Below are positions 43,066 through 52,397 of a stretch of DNA of 52,428 bases, one piece after another. The notes under the pieces are model-generated. The model worked only from the letters and a program-made list of their open reading frames with translations. It had not been told where the DNA came from and did not search any database. The stretch lies in contig CAZSFZ010000015.1 in the NCBI GenBank assembly GCA_964606385.1, positions 1-52,428 on the forward strand, in the 5' to 3' direction. The position numbers and the translations under genes were made by a program. Position 1 is the stretch's first letter. The number at the start of each line of letters is the position of its first letter. The stretch is from Aquincolibacterium sp964606385 (GTDB lineage Bacteria; Omnitrophota; Omnitrophia; Omnitrophales; Aquincolibacteriaceae).

Positions 43066-43689
43066 ATGGATATGAAAAAAATGATTAATGATCGCTGGGA
43101 GGTTATAGAGCCCCTCATACGTGGAAAGAGGGTGGTGGATATCGGATGCGTGAACCATGAAGCTTCAAGCGCGAGTAGTCCCGAATGGCTTCATGGGAAG
43201 ATTTGTGCGACGGCAAAATCAGTCCTAGGCGTGGATTATGCTGAAAGCGAAGTCGAAGAGCTTCGGCGCAATGGGTTCGATGTTATCCACGGCAATGCGG
43301 AGTCTCTGGCTTTAAATGAAAAATTTGAGGTTGTGATCGCTGGAAATCTTATTGAGCATTTGTCGAATCCCGGGCTTTTTCTGGATGGCTGTTACCGTCA
43401 CCTCGCGCCAGGCGGTACGTTTATTTTAACGACAGATAATTGTTATGGGCTTCGCTCCCTGAGGGGGATCTTTTGTCACGATCGGGTCGTTCCCAACCGT
43501 GAGCATGTGCTTGCATTCGAAGAAGCGGTTTTCCGCCAGCTTCTATCACGCCATCATTTCCGTGTCGTTGATTTCTACTACTACAACGGGCCGTACTCCT
43601 CGAAGTGGAAGAAAAGGTGGATCGATGGCCTGTGCCATATCCGAAAGTCCTGGGCTTGGCAGATGTTAGCGATTGCCGCGGCGGAATGA
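43066..43689 (+). CDS. SAM-dependent methyltransferase
   Basis: This 207-residue class I methyltransferase has RVVDIGCVNHEASS as the SAM loop, LGVDYAESEVEEL and VIAGNLIEHLSNPGLFL. The SAM glycine loop is less glycine-rich than normal. There is no zinc knuckle, unlike the genes at 62 and 13229. It may methylate a sugar, or could methylate a phosphoramidate donor in the manner of MeOPN synthesis, for which there is no direct sign. Confidence 0.82.
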   Translation: MDMKKMINDRWEVIEPLIRGKRVVDIGCVNHEASSASSPEWLHGKICATAKSVLGVDYAESEVEELRRNGFDVIHGNAESLALNEKFEVVIAGNLIEHLSNPGLFLDGCYRHLAPGGTFILTTDNCYGLRSLRGIFCHDRVVPNREHVLAFEEAVFRQLLSRHHFRVVDFYYYNGPYSSKWKKRWIDGLCHIRKSWAWQMLAIAAAE

Positions 43690-43690
43690 C

Positions 43691-44614
43691 ATGCGCGTTG
43701 AGATCGTTATTTTAAACTACAATGGCGGAAAACTGTTGTTGGAGTGTCTGCCGTCGATTTTTGAGGCGGCGCAGAGTTCGCGCCACCGGGTGACAGTAAC
43801 ATTGCTTGAGAATGGTAGCAACGACCGGAGCGACCTGCGTTCAAAGGAACAGTTCCCGGGCCTGAAGCTGGTTCGTGCTCCTGCAAATCGTGTTCTTTGT
43901 TCCTACAATGACTATCTCAAAGACAGCGATTGCGAGATCGCTATCCTGATGAATAATGATATCAAGGTCGATCCCCATTTTATCGATCCGTTGATTCGCC
44001 CCTTCGAAGAATCGGTGAATGTTTTTATGGTCACCCCAAAATGCCTTTCCTTTGACGGCTCTAAATTTGAGGGGGGTATCACACAATTCAGGATGAAGTT
44101 CGGGATCTTTTGGGCAAGCTCCCGCTTTCCCGGCCACAGAGAAAAGATAAACACTCCTTCTCTGACAATGGCCGCCGGTTATGGTGCGTTCGATCGCCGG
44201 AAGTTCTTAATGCTTGATGGTTACGACGATCTTTATTTGCCTGGAAGGCTCGAGGACAGCGATCTGTGTTTTCGGGCATGGAAGAAGGGCTGGACGCTTC
44301 TTTACGAGCCGGCTTCGGTCGTTTATCACAAAGGTGCCGTGGCTTTCAACGAACGCTTTGGGGAAACCGGGACCCTAAGGATCAATCACCGGAATTCTTT
44401 TCTCTTCGTCTGGAAGAACGTCACGGACGCAGGCTATCTGGCTGGCCATTTGTTTTGGCTCCCGTTTCGTCTTCTCTATGCGCTTGTGCGCGGACAAACA
44501 GAGTTCGTCGGTGGGTTTCTTGATGCGGTCCCGAAGCTACGGGAAGCCTTGGAACGCAGAAAAAAAGCACCACGGTCCAGATTCTCCGACCGTGTGATTT
44601 TTTGCAGGGTCTAG
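43691..44614 (+). CDS. Family 2 glycosyltransferase (rhamnosyltransferase-like)
   Basis: This 307-residue GT-A enzyme begins MRVEIVILNYNGGKLLLEC, with LLENGSNDRS and AILMNNDIKVDP as the DxD region, and GRLEDSDLCFRAWKKG as the catalytic acidic motif (ED). It resembles WbbL-type rhamnosyltransferases. A hydrophobic region near 255-275 suggests membrane contact. ATG 43691 lies 1 base after the methyltransferase stop; a TTG at 43673 is less likely. Confidence 0.88.
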   Translation: MRVEIVILNYNGGKLLLECLPSIFEAAQSSRHRVTVTLLENGSNDRSDLRSKEQFPGLKLVRAPANRVLCSYNDYLKDSDCEIAILMNNDIKVDPHFIDPLIRPFEESVNVFMVTPKCLSFDGSKFEGGITQFRMKFGIFWASSRFPGHREKINTPSLTMAAGYGAFDRRKFLMLDGYDDLYLPGRLEDSDLCFRAWKKGWTLLYEPASVVYHKGAVAFNERFGETGTLRINHRNSFLFVWKNVTDAGYLAGHLFWLPFRLLYALVRGQTEFVGGFLDAVPKLREALERRKKAPRSRFSDRVIFCRV

Positions 44615-44623
44615 AAAGTCTCC

Positions 44624-45406
44624 ATGAAAAAATGTCCTGTTTCGGTCGTTTTAGCGGTTTTTAACGAAGAAGCTTTTATCGAAGAAAGCCTGAAAAGCGT
44701 GCTTTGGGCGGAAGAGATCATTGTTATAGACGGCGGAAGCACAGACAAAACACCCGAGATCGTCCGCCGATATACGGACAAGCTTTTTATTGAGCAGAAC
44801 GGCCCTGCAGAAACGCAACGCCTCAAAGGGGTAAAAAGGATAAGCTGCCCGTGGTTCCTTCTTCTTGACGCGGATGAGCGGGTGGATGAGCGGTTGCGGG
44901 ACTCCATCATCCAGGCTACAGCCGATTCCGGGCCGTTTACCTGTTACCGAGTGCTAAGGCGAAATTACCGGATGCGGAAACCGGTTCATCTGCATCATCC
45001 GGATTTTCAGGTCCGTCTTTTCAGGGCCACGGAAACGGTCTCGCTCCCGGATAAAATTCATCGCGCACCGTCGCCGCAAGGTTCCATGGGCACACTGGGC
45101 GGGGAGTTGCGCCACCTTTTTTTTACTGATTGGGGGCTCTATCAAAAAAAATTTGATTTTTATACTGATCTTGAAGCGCGGTATTGGTGTGACTCGGGAC
45201 GGCGGCTTGGCGGGGTCGACGCCTGCAAACGTTTGTGGCTTAGGCCCGTGGGCCGGTTTCTACAGTACTTTTTTTTACGCAAAGGCATCTTGGATGGCGG
45301 TTTTGGATTTAAATACGCGTGGAAAAGCGCCTGCTATGAAAGGGCGGTCGCTCAAAAAATAATGGACGCGCAGAAGCGGTCTCGCAGCTGCGCGCAACAA
45401 CGGTGA
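44624..45406 (+). CDS. Family 2 glycosyltransferase (WaaE/KdtX-like)
   Basis: This 260-residue enzyme has SVVLAVFNEEAFIEESLKSV, EIIVIDGGSTDKT, LLLDADERVDERLR as the DxD motif and HHPDFQVRLFRA. This is the pattern of the WaaE/KdtX group, which adds glucose to the LPS inner core, although members also build other glycans. It is followed after 3 bases by a CDP-alcohol phosphatidyltransferase gene. The sugar cannot be fixed. Confidence 0.87.
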   Translation: MKKCPVSVVLAVFNEEAFIEESLKSVLWAEEIIVIDGGSTDKTPEIVRRYTDKLFIEQNGPAETQRLKGVKRISCPWFLLLDADERVDERLRDSIIQATADSGPFTCYRVLRRNYRMRKPVHLHHPDFQVRLFRATETVSLPDKIHRAPSPQGSMGTLGGELRHLFFTDWGLYQKKFDFYTDLEARYWCDSGRRLGGVDACKRLWLRPVGRFLQYFFLRKGILDGGFGFKYAWKSACYERAVAQKIMDAQKRSRSCAQQR

Positions 45407-45409
45407 ACT

Positions 45410-46240
45410 ATGGTCGAATCATTGCGGGAACTGAATAATCTTTGTCAGAAGCCGGATTATAAGACAAAAGGGAACTGGTATGTTCGGACGATCCTCCGGG
45501 ATGCGTCGTTGCCGGTGACCTGGTTGCTTCTTCATACCCGCGTGACTGCTAACCAGGTAACCCTCGTTTCGCTTGCGGTAAGCTTCGCCGGCATGGTCTT
45601 TCTGGCAATCCCCGGGACTGGAGCATTTCTGACCGGGGCGGTGCTTCTACAGTTTTGGTATTATTTGGATCACGTGGACGGGCAGATCGCCCGTTACCGG
45701 AAAACGGCTTGCCTTACGGGCCGCTTCCTGGACTTCATGACCCACCACATTGTCCACACAGCGCTTTTTTTCGCGATGGGGTTTTACGTTTTTGCGATAT
45801 CTCAAAACGTCTTTTTTGTGATCTGGGGATTTATCGCTTCGCTCGCCATTTCGGTTCTTAATCTTGTCCACGACGTCAAATATAAGACGTTCTTTGAAAG
45901 ACTTGAATCCGTGAGAACGGCCCAATCCGTCATTCTGAAGCCGAAGGCTGAAGAATCCCAGCCAGAGACCCTTCGCAAAAAAGCAACTCAAGATGACGCG
46001 GGGGCGGGTAATGTGCCGAAACGTATATTTTCATTTCTGCACAAATTCTGCGAGATCCATGTGATGATGAATATCTTGTCACTGGCCGCTTTATCGCAAC
46101 TTTTTGTAAAAGGGTTCGACCTCCGCATCATGCTTTTTTTGATCTATGGGGTTTTGGCTCTGATTCTTGCGATTACAAAATTGATTCACATCATTAAAAC
46201 ACTAGCGATTGACGAAGAATACAAAAAATATGTTTCCTGA
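45410..46240 (+). CDS. CDP-alcohol phosphatidyltransferase with an altered catalytic motif
   Basis: This 276-residue membrane protein has the CDP-alcohol signature DHVDGQIARYR followed by GRFLDFMTHH. In the family pattern D-x2-DG-x2-AR-x(n)-G-x3-D-x3-D the last Asp, considered the catalytic base, is replaced by His. Variants with His there occur in some glycan-cluster relatives as far as I recall, so it may be active. A hydrophilic loop near 175-205 is rich in charged residues. It could attach a CDP-linked polyol or alcohol phosphate to a lipid or glycan. The ATG lies 3 bases after the previous stop. Confidence 0.8.
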   Translation: MVESLRELNNLCQKPDYKTKGNWYVRTILRDASLPVTWLLLHTRVTANQVTLVSLAVSFAGMVFLAIPGTGAFLTGAVLLQFWYYLDHVDGQIARYRKTACLTGRFLDFMTHHIVHTALFFAMGFYVFAISQNVFFVIWGFIASLAISVLNLVHDVKYKTFFERLESVRTAQSVILKPKAEESQPETLRKKATQDDAGAGNVPKRIFSFLHKFCEIHVMMNILSLAALSQLFVKGFDLRIMLFLIYGVLALILAITKLIHIIKTLAIDEEYKKYVS

Positions 46241-46265
46241 TTCGTCGAGCAATGGTTTTGGGATT

Positions 46266-48095
46266 ATGAATAAAAAAGAGCTTCAATCGAAACTGCTGGC
46301 ATGTGCATTCAGTCTGTGTTTGTGCGGATGCCTTTGGTTTATTTTGACCGGAGGTGCTTTTTTGATTGATTGGCCTTCGATCCAGCGCTGGAAGCAGATC
46401 TTCCGATTTTTTTATTATGGTTCGATCATGGTCGCCGCGCTTATTGTTTTAGGCAGTTATTTTAGGGGACGTGCTTTTTTTAACGCTTTATGGCCGGTGA
46501 AATGGGCGCGGGCGTTTTACAAGATGCCCCCGATGGTCTCCGTCGGCATTATCTCGCTTGTATTCGTCTCAACTCAGTTTTTCCAGCAAATGGCCATGCG
46601 CCATGCTATTGAAACCCACCTTTGGGATTTCGGTTTTTTTGATCAGGTCCTGTGGAATACGGCCCGGGGGGATTTTTTGATCACATCCGTTCGCGGAGGC
46701 CTGCATGTTTTTGTCGAACATTTCAAGCCGATCCTTGTTCTTGTAGCGCTGTTTTACCGGATATTTGATTCAACGCCTGCATTGTTACTCGCCTATGATT
46801 TTTTTCTCGCAGCCTCCTTGCCGGCCGTTTATTTAATTGCACGACAGGTTTTGAAAAGCCATAGCGCATCGTTAACGTTGGTGTTGGCCGTTTTTTTCTA
46901 TCAGCCCTTGGCTAGTGGTGCGAATTTTTTGTTTCATACACAGACGCTTATTGATCCCTTTTTGCTTTTTGGTTTTTATTTTATTTTGAAGCGCCGTGTT
47001 TTTTTACCTTACCTTTTTTTCTTTTTGGCGCTGACGTGCAAGGAAAGCGCCCTTCCTGATCTTCTCGGGATAGGGCTCTTTCTGCTCGTTTTAGGTAGAA
47101 AGCGGGAGGGGTTTACAACTTTATTTATGGTTGCGCTTTGGCTGTGCCTTTTTTTATTTGTCATCGAACCTCACTATGTTTTTCCAGGTCATTTTAAAGA
47201 AAAATGGACCCTTTATAGGGGCTGGTTAAATCCTGATCCCCAGTTACTAAAAAACATTCTAACTCCTAATCCTCTCGAGTATTTATTCAAGGTGTTCGGC
47301 CCCTTTCTTTTTTTGAGTTTTTTCTGTCCGAAATGGTATTTATTGCTCTTGCCGTCGCTCCTATTTCGCCTCACGAGTCTTGAGGTTGGAATGCGGTCGC
47401 TGAACGCACATTACATGGGTGGTTTTGAGGCCCTGATCTTTATTTCCCTTGTTTTTGGACTTTCTAAGATTTTGAGCCACTCCCCCCCGCGGTCTCTTCC
47501 GGCGCTACGCCTTGGGCCGACGGTATTTTCGCGAAAAGCGATATTATTTTTGGTGTTGATTCTGACGGCGCTCCTATTTTCTGGCCGACCTCATTTAGTT
47601 ACGATCGAACGATTTGTAAAGACCGCTTCAAGAGCTGATTATCAGCAATCTATCCGAATTCTTAAATCTGTTCCTCCTCGATTTTCTGTGATGACAAGCC
47701 AAGCGATTTCATCTTTTTTGACCCATAGGACTCGACTGTTTGTTTTTTGCGTTATGTTTCCCGATACCCCTTATCAGGAAATCGCCAGGAGCCCCGACCT
47801 CGTCATCGAGGATGCTCGAAGCGATGATCCTTGCGCTGCTTCAGAAATCGCGGTTTTAAAATCACGGGGTTATCGCTTGTTGCGTTCGATTGCTTTTATT
47901 CGGGTCTATTCCCGGTTGCCGGAAACGGACGAGCTGACGAATTTGATGAATAGCTGGGACAGGGTTCAAAATGCAGAGTTAGTTAATTGGCACGGCTTGG
48001 CGAAAAAAATATTTTTGGTTGTTTCTGCGATTGTCTTACTCTTTCTTATGTTATTTTATTTGGTTTGCGTATTTTTCCGACGGGATTGTCATTGA
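46266..48095 (+). CDS. DUF2079 multi-pass membrane protein
   Basis: This is a protein of about 609 residues with many helices. The DUF2079 signature reads THLWDFGFFDQVLWNTARGDFL, followed by VEHFKPIL. The family has a GT-C-like fold and no proven function. Starts at 46230 and 46209 are also possible; 46266 gives MNKKELQSK, a basic N-terminus before the first helix. Its coding bases are clearly more AT-rich than those of its paralogue at 48301, with long T runs, so it may be an older or transferred copy. A 205-base gap without a clear promoter or gene follows. Confidence 0.78.
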   Translation: MNKKELQSKLLACAFSLCLCGCLWFILTGGAFLIDWPSIQRWKQIFRFFYYGSIMVAALIVLGSYFRGRAFFNALWPVKWARAFYKMPPMVSVGIISLVFVSTQFFQQMAMRHAIETHLWDFGFFDQVLWNTARGDFLITSVRGGLHVFVEHFKPILVLVALFYRIFDSTPALLLAYDFFLAASLPAVYLIARQVLKSHSASLTLVLAVFFYQPLASGANFLFHTQTLIDPFLLFGFYFILKRRVFLPYLFFFLALTCKESALPDLLGIGLFLLVLGRKREGFTTLFMVALWLCLFLFVIEPHYVFPGHFKEKWTLYRGWLNPDPQLLKNILTPNPLEYLFKVFGPFLFLSFFCPKWYLLLLPSLLFRLTSLEVGMRSLNAHYMGGFEALIFISLVFGLSKILSHSPPRSLPALRLGPTVFSRKAILFLVLILTALLFSGRPHLVTIERFVKTASRADYQQSIRILKSVPPRFSVMTSQAISSFLTHRTRLFVFCVMFPDTPYQEIARSPDLVIEDARSDDPCAASEIAVLKSRGYRLLRSIAFIRVYSRLPETDELTNLMNSWDRVQNAELVNWHGLAKKIFLVVSAIVLLFLMLFYLVCVFFRRDCH

Positions 48096-48300
48096 TGCGC
48101 TATTTGAGGCTTTGCCGTAGAAATGTTTAAGCGCTCTTGAAATTGAATCACGTTCTTTCCGGGTTGGTGTTAATATTCATGACTGATTGCTGAGATGCAG
48201 GATTGCTTGACTTACGCCTGCTGGCATCCGACGGCTAACTTCGGGGATGGATAGCTTAATATGAGATGCTTAATTTTGGGTTCTAAAAGAGGCTAGGATT

Positions 48301-49959
48301 GTGGAAAAAAGAGAGAATTCTCAATCTTATGTGTGGATCCATGCTGCGCTTGTAGTTACGGGTCTGGCGGCCATTTTCTTTCTTCTAACGAATGGGATTC
48401 CGTTGGTCCAGCTTGGATGGATGAATGACCTGGGGAAGAAGAGCAAGTATCTCCGCTTGATGCTTATCTTCGTGCCGGTGTTCGCGGGGTTAATGTTCCT
48501 TGCCTGGTGGAAATGCCGGGAGGTTTTTGAAAAGTCGATCTGGGTGAGGCTCTGGCGCGCGGTGTGCCGCATGCCGCTCCGTGTCACGGCTCCCGTTTTT
48601 TTTCTGATCTATGCCGCGATCATGACCTGGGTCGGGTTCGAACGGCACTTGGCGCTTGAGACGCGCGCGTTCGATCTCGGAATATTCGCCCAAGCGGTCT
48701 GGAACACGCTCCAAGGGGATTTCCTGTTTTCTTCCATCAAGGAAAATATCAACCTGATGGGGGACCACGTCAGCCCGATCCTGCTTGTGACAGCGCCCTT
48801 TTACGCGATCTGGCCCGATCCGCGGACGCTGGTCCTGCTTCAGGCGGTCGCCGCGGCAAGCTCCTTTTTCCCGCTGGCGCTCATCGCCCGCGACAAGCTC
48901 CGGGACCGCTCCTGGGTCCTGATCCTGCTTCTGATGTTCTTTTTTTATCAGCCCATGCGCGCGGCGCTTCATGAGGATTTCCATCCAGAGGTCCTGGCCG
49001 AGCCGTTTCTTTGGTGGGCGTTCTTTTTCCTGGACCGGGGGAAAACGGACCGTTTTTTGGCCTGCCTGGCCGTCGCGGTGACGGGGAAGGAGAACTTCCT
49101 CGGGGTCGCGTTCATGCTGGGATTTTACGCGCTGGTGTGGAAGAAGATGCGGTGGACCGGCGTTGCGGTCATGTTTCTCTCGGTGACGGTCCTCTTATGG
49201 GAAACAAAATGGCTTGTGCCCCGACTCTCGGGGACGGCGTATTTTTATGGGGGCAATTACGCCCGGATGCTGGCGGATCCCATCCACGGGATTGTCCTGA
49301 AACTTTTAAGCGCCGAATCGGCCGAATACGCGTTCAAGATCTTCGTTCCTTTTCTGTTCATGCCGTTTTTCGATCTCCCGACCCTTCTCCTTGTCTTTCC
49401 CGTGTTGTTCCAGAATCTGCTGTCGGGGAACGGCGCCATGCGTTCATTCAATTACCACTACGTCACGGGGATGACGCCGTTCCTCTTCATCGCGACGATC
49501 TTTGCGGCCGCCCGTCTCCGGGACCGTCACGCGTGGTTCCGGAAACATTGGGCTCTCACTGGGTTCTTGCTTCTGTTTGCGGCCATTCTCCGTTCGGGCC
49601 CTTCCGAGTACTGGTATTTCTGGAATTCGCGGTCCCACCGCACGCCGCACACCGAAATGGTCCGGAAAAAACTTAAAGAGATCGGGCCGGAAGCGCGAGT
49701 CCTGACGCATAACAGTCTCATCCCTCAGATCTGTAACCGGAAATACATCTATCAGTTCAATTACAATCCCGCGCCGGACAAGCTCGCGTTCGCGTCAGAA
49801 TATGAACCCGACCTTGTGATCTGGGACCAGAGTTGGTGGGAGCCCGGCACTGAAGCGCTCGAGACCACTTTGGAGAAATTCCGCGGGGCCGGCTACTCCG
49901 TCGATTTTGAACGGGATGGGTTTTATGTTTTGATTGATCGCGGAGAAAAAAATGTTTAG
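48301..49959 (+). CDS. DUF2079 multi-pass membrane protein, second copy
   Basis: This 552-residue protein has the family signature TRAFDLGIFAQAVWNTLQGDFL and GDHVSPILL. FKIFVPFLFMPFFDL and the NYHYVTGMTPFLF segment match the corresponding parts of the preceding paralogue. The start is GTG with AGAGG about 8 bases upstream. It is more GC-rich than the 46266 gene, so the tandem pair is not a recent duplication. A periplasmic glycosyl-transfer role is inferred from the GT-C-like layout only. Confidence 0.82.
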   Translation: MEKRENSQSYVWIHAALVVTGLAAIFFLLTNGIPLVQLGWMNDLGKKSKYLRLMLIFVPVFAGLMFLAWWKCREVFEKSIWVRLWRAVCRMPLRVTAPVFFLIYAAIMTWVGFERHLALETRAFDLGIFAQAVWNTLQGDFLFSSIKENINLMGDHVSPILLVTAPFYAIWPDPRTLVLLQAVAAASSFFPLALIARDKLRDRSWVLILLLMFFFYQPMRAALHEDFHPEVLAEPFLWWAFFFLDRGKTDRFLACLAVAVTGKENFLGVAFMLGFYALVWKKMRWTGVAVMFLSVTVLLWETKWLVPRLSGTAYFYGGNYARMLADPIHGIVLKLLSAESAEYAFKIFVPFLFMPFFDLPTLLLVFPVLFQNLLSGNGAMRSFNYHYVTGMTPFLFIATIFAAARLRDRHAWFRKHWALTGFLLLFAAILRSGPSEYWYFWNSRSHRTPHTEMVRKKLKEIGPEARVLTHNSLIPQICNRKYIYQFNYNPAPDKLAFASEYEPDLVIWDQSWWEPGTEALETTLEKFRGAGYSVDFERDGFYVLIDRGEKNV

Positions 49960-51217
49960 CAAGATCGACTATCGGCAATGCGCTGTAATGGCGATGCTCG
50001 TTCTCTGGATCAGCACGACCTTTTCGATCGCGCTGATGGAGATCTCTTTCGTCTGCGCGCTGGTGTTTTGGGCGGTGTGGCGTATTAATACCTCGTTAAC
50101 CTCCGAGGTGAAATTTCGAGGCGCCGAAGTCACACCTCGGAGGTTTTTCGGGGGGGGTGGGGCGCTATGGGTCCCGCTGGCATTATTCTTCGCGGCGGTG
50201 TCGGTGTCGCTCATCTTCTCGGAATTCCCGAAGCAGAGCTTCCGCGGGTTTTTCAAGGTCCTGAAGCCGATCCTTGTTTTTGTCATGGCGGCGGATCTTT
50301 TCCGGGAGGGCAAGGCCGGCAAACGTTTTGATAGGGTCTTTCTCGCGACCTTTCTTCTGGTGACGATCGACTGTTCGATCCAATACGCGTTTGGGAAAGA
50401 CCTTCTCCGGGGATTCGCCGCGGAGCCGTCCACCGCGGGCCTTCGCATCAACGCGCCCTTCGGGAATTTCGCCAAGCTCGCGACGTATCTGGTGCTTGTG
50501 ACTCCGGTCTTTATGGGTCTCTTTCTGGGAGGATGGATCCGGCCGGAAACCCGGAAAAAATCTTTTTACAGTCTTGCTCTAGCGTTTGCAGGGCTATTGC
50601 TGCTTTATCTTACCCGCTGCCGGGGGCCTGTGGTGGCCATTGTCGCGAGTTTGGGGATCCTGGCACTCTATAAGCGCTGGTTCAAGGTGCTGGGCCTCGG
50701 CCTTATTTTGTTTCTCGCCGTCGTCGTCATGTCGCCGCGTCATGTCATCATCCACCAGGACGCGGAAGGGAAGGAGCAATCGATCGTGGAGCGGTTCGAG
50801 CTCTGGAAGCGGGCCCTACATGTGATCGAGGCCAAGCCCCTCACGGGGACCGGGATCAACACCTATAACGTCGCTCATGAGAAATATGACAAGACTCAGA
50901 ACTGGCGTGTCCGGGGTTATTACGCGCACAATGGCTATCTTCAACTAACGGCAGAGATCGGCATTCCGGGGCTCATTTGTTTTCTCGTGTTCATTTTTAT
51001 GTATTTCCGCAAGGCTCTTCGATGTCTAAAAAATACGCGGGGTTCTCCGGAGGCATATGTGAACTTGGGCATGCTGACCGGCCTTTTGGCATTTTTGATC
51101 TATGCCGCATTCGACAATAACCTTCAAAGCCCGCCATCCCTGATGTTCTTCTGGTTTTCTCTCGGGGTCTTGTTGGCACGTTCTGGCAAAGGCGTATATC
51201 CGCATGAAAAAGTTTGA
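49952..51217 (+). CDS. O-antigen ligase/polymerase-like (Wzy_C) membrane protein
   Basis: This 421-residue protein has about ten helices and the Wzy_C region LTRCRGPVVAIVASLGILAL with the conserved Arg. GTGINTYN and YYAHNGYLQLTAEIGIPGL carry the ligase-type His. Such proteins either polymerise repeat units or join the glycan to lipid A core or another acceptor. GGAG precedes ATG 49952, 8 bases inside the previous gene. The first loop, after residue 46, is encoded by a 48-bp palindromic element (50098-50145), followed by a Gly run encoded by a G-rich tract. Confidence 0.85.
   Translation: MFSKIDYRQCAVMAMLVLWISTTFSIALMEISFVCALVFWAVWRINTSLTSEVKFRGAEVTPRRFFGGGGALWVPLALFFAAVSVSLIFSEFPKQSFRGFFKVLKPILVFVMAADLFREGKAGKRFDRVFLATFLLVTIDCSIQYAFGKDLLRGFAAEPSTAGLRINAPFGNFAKLATYLVLVTPVFMGLFLGGWIRPETRKKSFYSLALAFAGLLLLYLTRCRGPVVAIVASLGILALYKRWFKVLGLGLILFLAVVVMSPRHVIIHQDAEGKEQSIVERFELWKRALHVIEAKPLTGTGINTYNVAHEKYDKTQNWRVRGYYAHNGYLQLTAEIGIPGLICFLVFIFMYFRKALRCLKNTRGSPEAYVNLGMLTGLLAFLIYAAFDNNLQSPPSLMFFWFSLGVLLARSGKGVYPHEKV
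50098..50145 (+). repeat. 48-bp palindromic element, copy C, inside the ligase CDS
   Basis: AACCTCCGAGGTG (50098-50110) and CACCTCGGAGGTT (50133-50145) are a perfect 13-bp inverted repeat around a 22-base spacer. The spacer contains ATTTCGAGGCGCCGAA, itself with a TTCG/CGAA stem. The layout is identical to copies A (2011-2058) and B (3122-3169), although arm sequences differ with paired changes. It lies in frame between the first two helices of the ligase and adds 16 codons. Confidence 0.85.
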
Positions 51218-52397
51218 CTTCCTGATCCTGGGAGGCGGGATCGTAGGGCTTACGGTAGCCCGTGAGATCGCCGAGCGCCGGTTGGGAAGCGTCGCTGTCT
51301 TGGAAAAGGAATTGACGCTTGGGATGCACTCCAGTGGCCGCAATAGCGGCGTTATCCACGCCGGTATCTACTATAACCCCGGTTCCCTCAAAGCACATCT
51401 TTGTGTCTCCGGAGCGAAGCGTCTTTGGGAGTATGCGGAGGAGAAGAAGCTGCCGCACCACCGCATTGGGAAAGCCATTGTAACCACTCGGGAGGACCAG
51501 GTTGCGGTCCTTGAAGACCTCGAACGCCGCGCCAGGGCTAATGGGGTCCGCGTTGAAATGATCGGCGAAAAAGGCTTGAGTGAGATCGAGCCTCACGCGC
51601 GAACCGTCAAAAAAGCCCTTTATTCTCCCGATACGGCCGTTATGGATCCCAAATTGGTCTTAAAATCGATCGCGAATGATTTGGCTGCGCTTGGAGGGCA
51701 TGTTCTTTATGACACCAAGGTCTTGCGTATCGATGCCGGCAAGCGCTTGGTTGTCACAAACCGTGACGCGTTCGAATACGGACATTTAGTTAATGCGGCG
51801 GGTCTTGATGCGGATGTGCTGGCGCACCAGATGGGCGTTGGCCTACAATATCGGATCCTGCCTTTTAAGGGCGCGTACAAAAAGGTCTCGCCCGAAAGCC
51901 CCGCGAAATTCCGCGGTCTTGTCTATCCGACGCCGGATCCTCAACTTCCTTTTCTCGGGGTGCACGTCACGAAGAATGTTTGCGGGGAGGTTTTCCTGGG
52001 TCCCACCGCCACACCGGCTCTCGGTCGTGAGAACTATACGGGCTTTACGAAGGTCGATTTTACGAGGCTCCCCGTGAATCTCTGGTATCTTGGGCTGATG
52101 TTCCTTGCGAATCGAAACGGTTTTCGCAATTTAGTGGCTTCCGAGATCGCCAAATACAGCGCGCGAGGTTTTTTTGAAGAAGCCAGAAAACTTTCTCCGG
52201 TACTGCGTCGGCATGACATCGTTCCATGCGAAAAGGTCGGGATCCGCGCCCAGCCGATCGATTGCCGGACCCAGAAGCTTGTCATGGATTTTTTGGTGGA
52301 AAAAGGCCCTTCCTCGACCCATATCCTCAACGCCGTTTCACCCGCCTTCACGAGCAGTTTCGCCCTCGCCGAACATATCGTGAAAGGAATCGTTTGA
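51204..52397 (+). CDS. lhgO: FAD-dependent L-2-hydroxyglutarate oxidase-like protein
   Basis: This 397-residue DAO-family flavoprotein has FLILGGGIVGLTVAREIAER as the FAD dinucleotide fold, HSSGRNSGVIHAGIYY, which is characteristic of LhgO, VNAAGLDAD and a C-terminal NAVSPAFTSSFALAEHI in the flavin-contact region. LhgO oxidises L-2-hydroxyglutarate to 2-oxoglutarate and passes electrons to the membrane quinone pool. Relatives also occur in polysaccharide loci with unknown substrates, so its role in this locus is uncertain. It overlaps the ligase gene by 14 bases. Confidence 0.87.
   Translation: MKKFDFLILGGGIVGLTVAREIAERRLGSVAVLEKELTLGMHSSGRNSGVIHAGIYYNPGSLKAHLCVSGAKRLWEYAEEKKLPHHRIGKAIVTTREDQVAVLEDLERRARANGVRVEMIGEKGLSEIEPHARTVKKALYSPDTAVMDPKLVLKSIANDLAALGGHVLYDTKVLRIDAGKRLVVTNRDAFEYGHLVNAAGLDADVLAHQMGVGLQYRILPFKGAYKKVSPESPAKFRGLVYPTPDPQLPFLGVHVTKNVCGEVFLGPTATPALGRENYTGFTKVDFTRLPVNLWYLGLMFLANRNGFRNLVASEIAKYSARGFFEEARKLSPVLRRHDIVPCEKVGIRAQPIDCRTQKLVMDFLVEKGPSSTHILNAVSPAFTSSFALAEHIVKGIV

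Noticed and set aside
48096..48300. Possible promoter with TTGACT at 48207
   Set aside because: No -10 hexamer at an acceptable spacing could be found.
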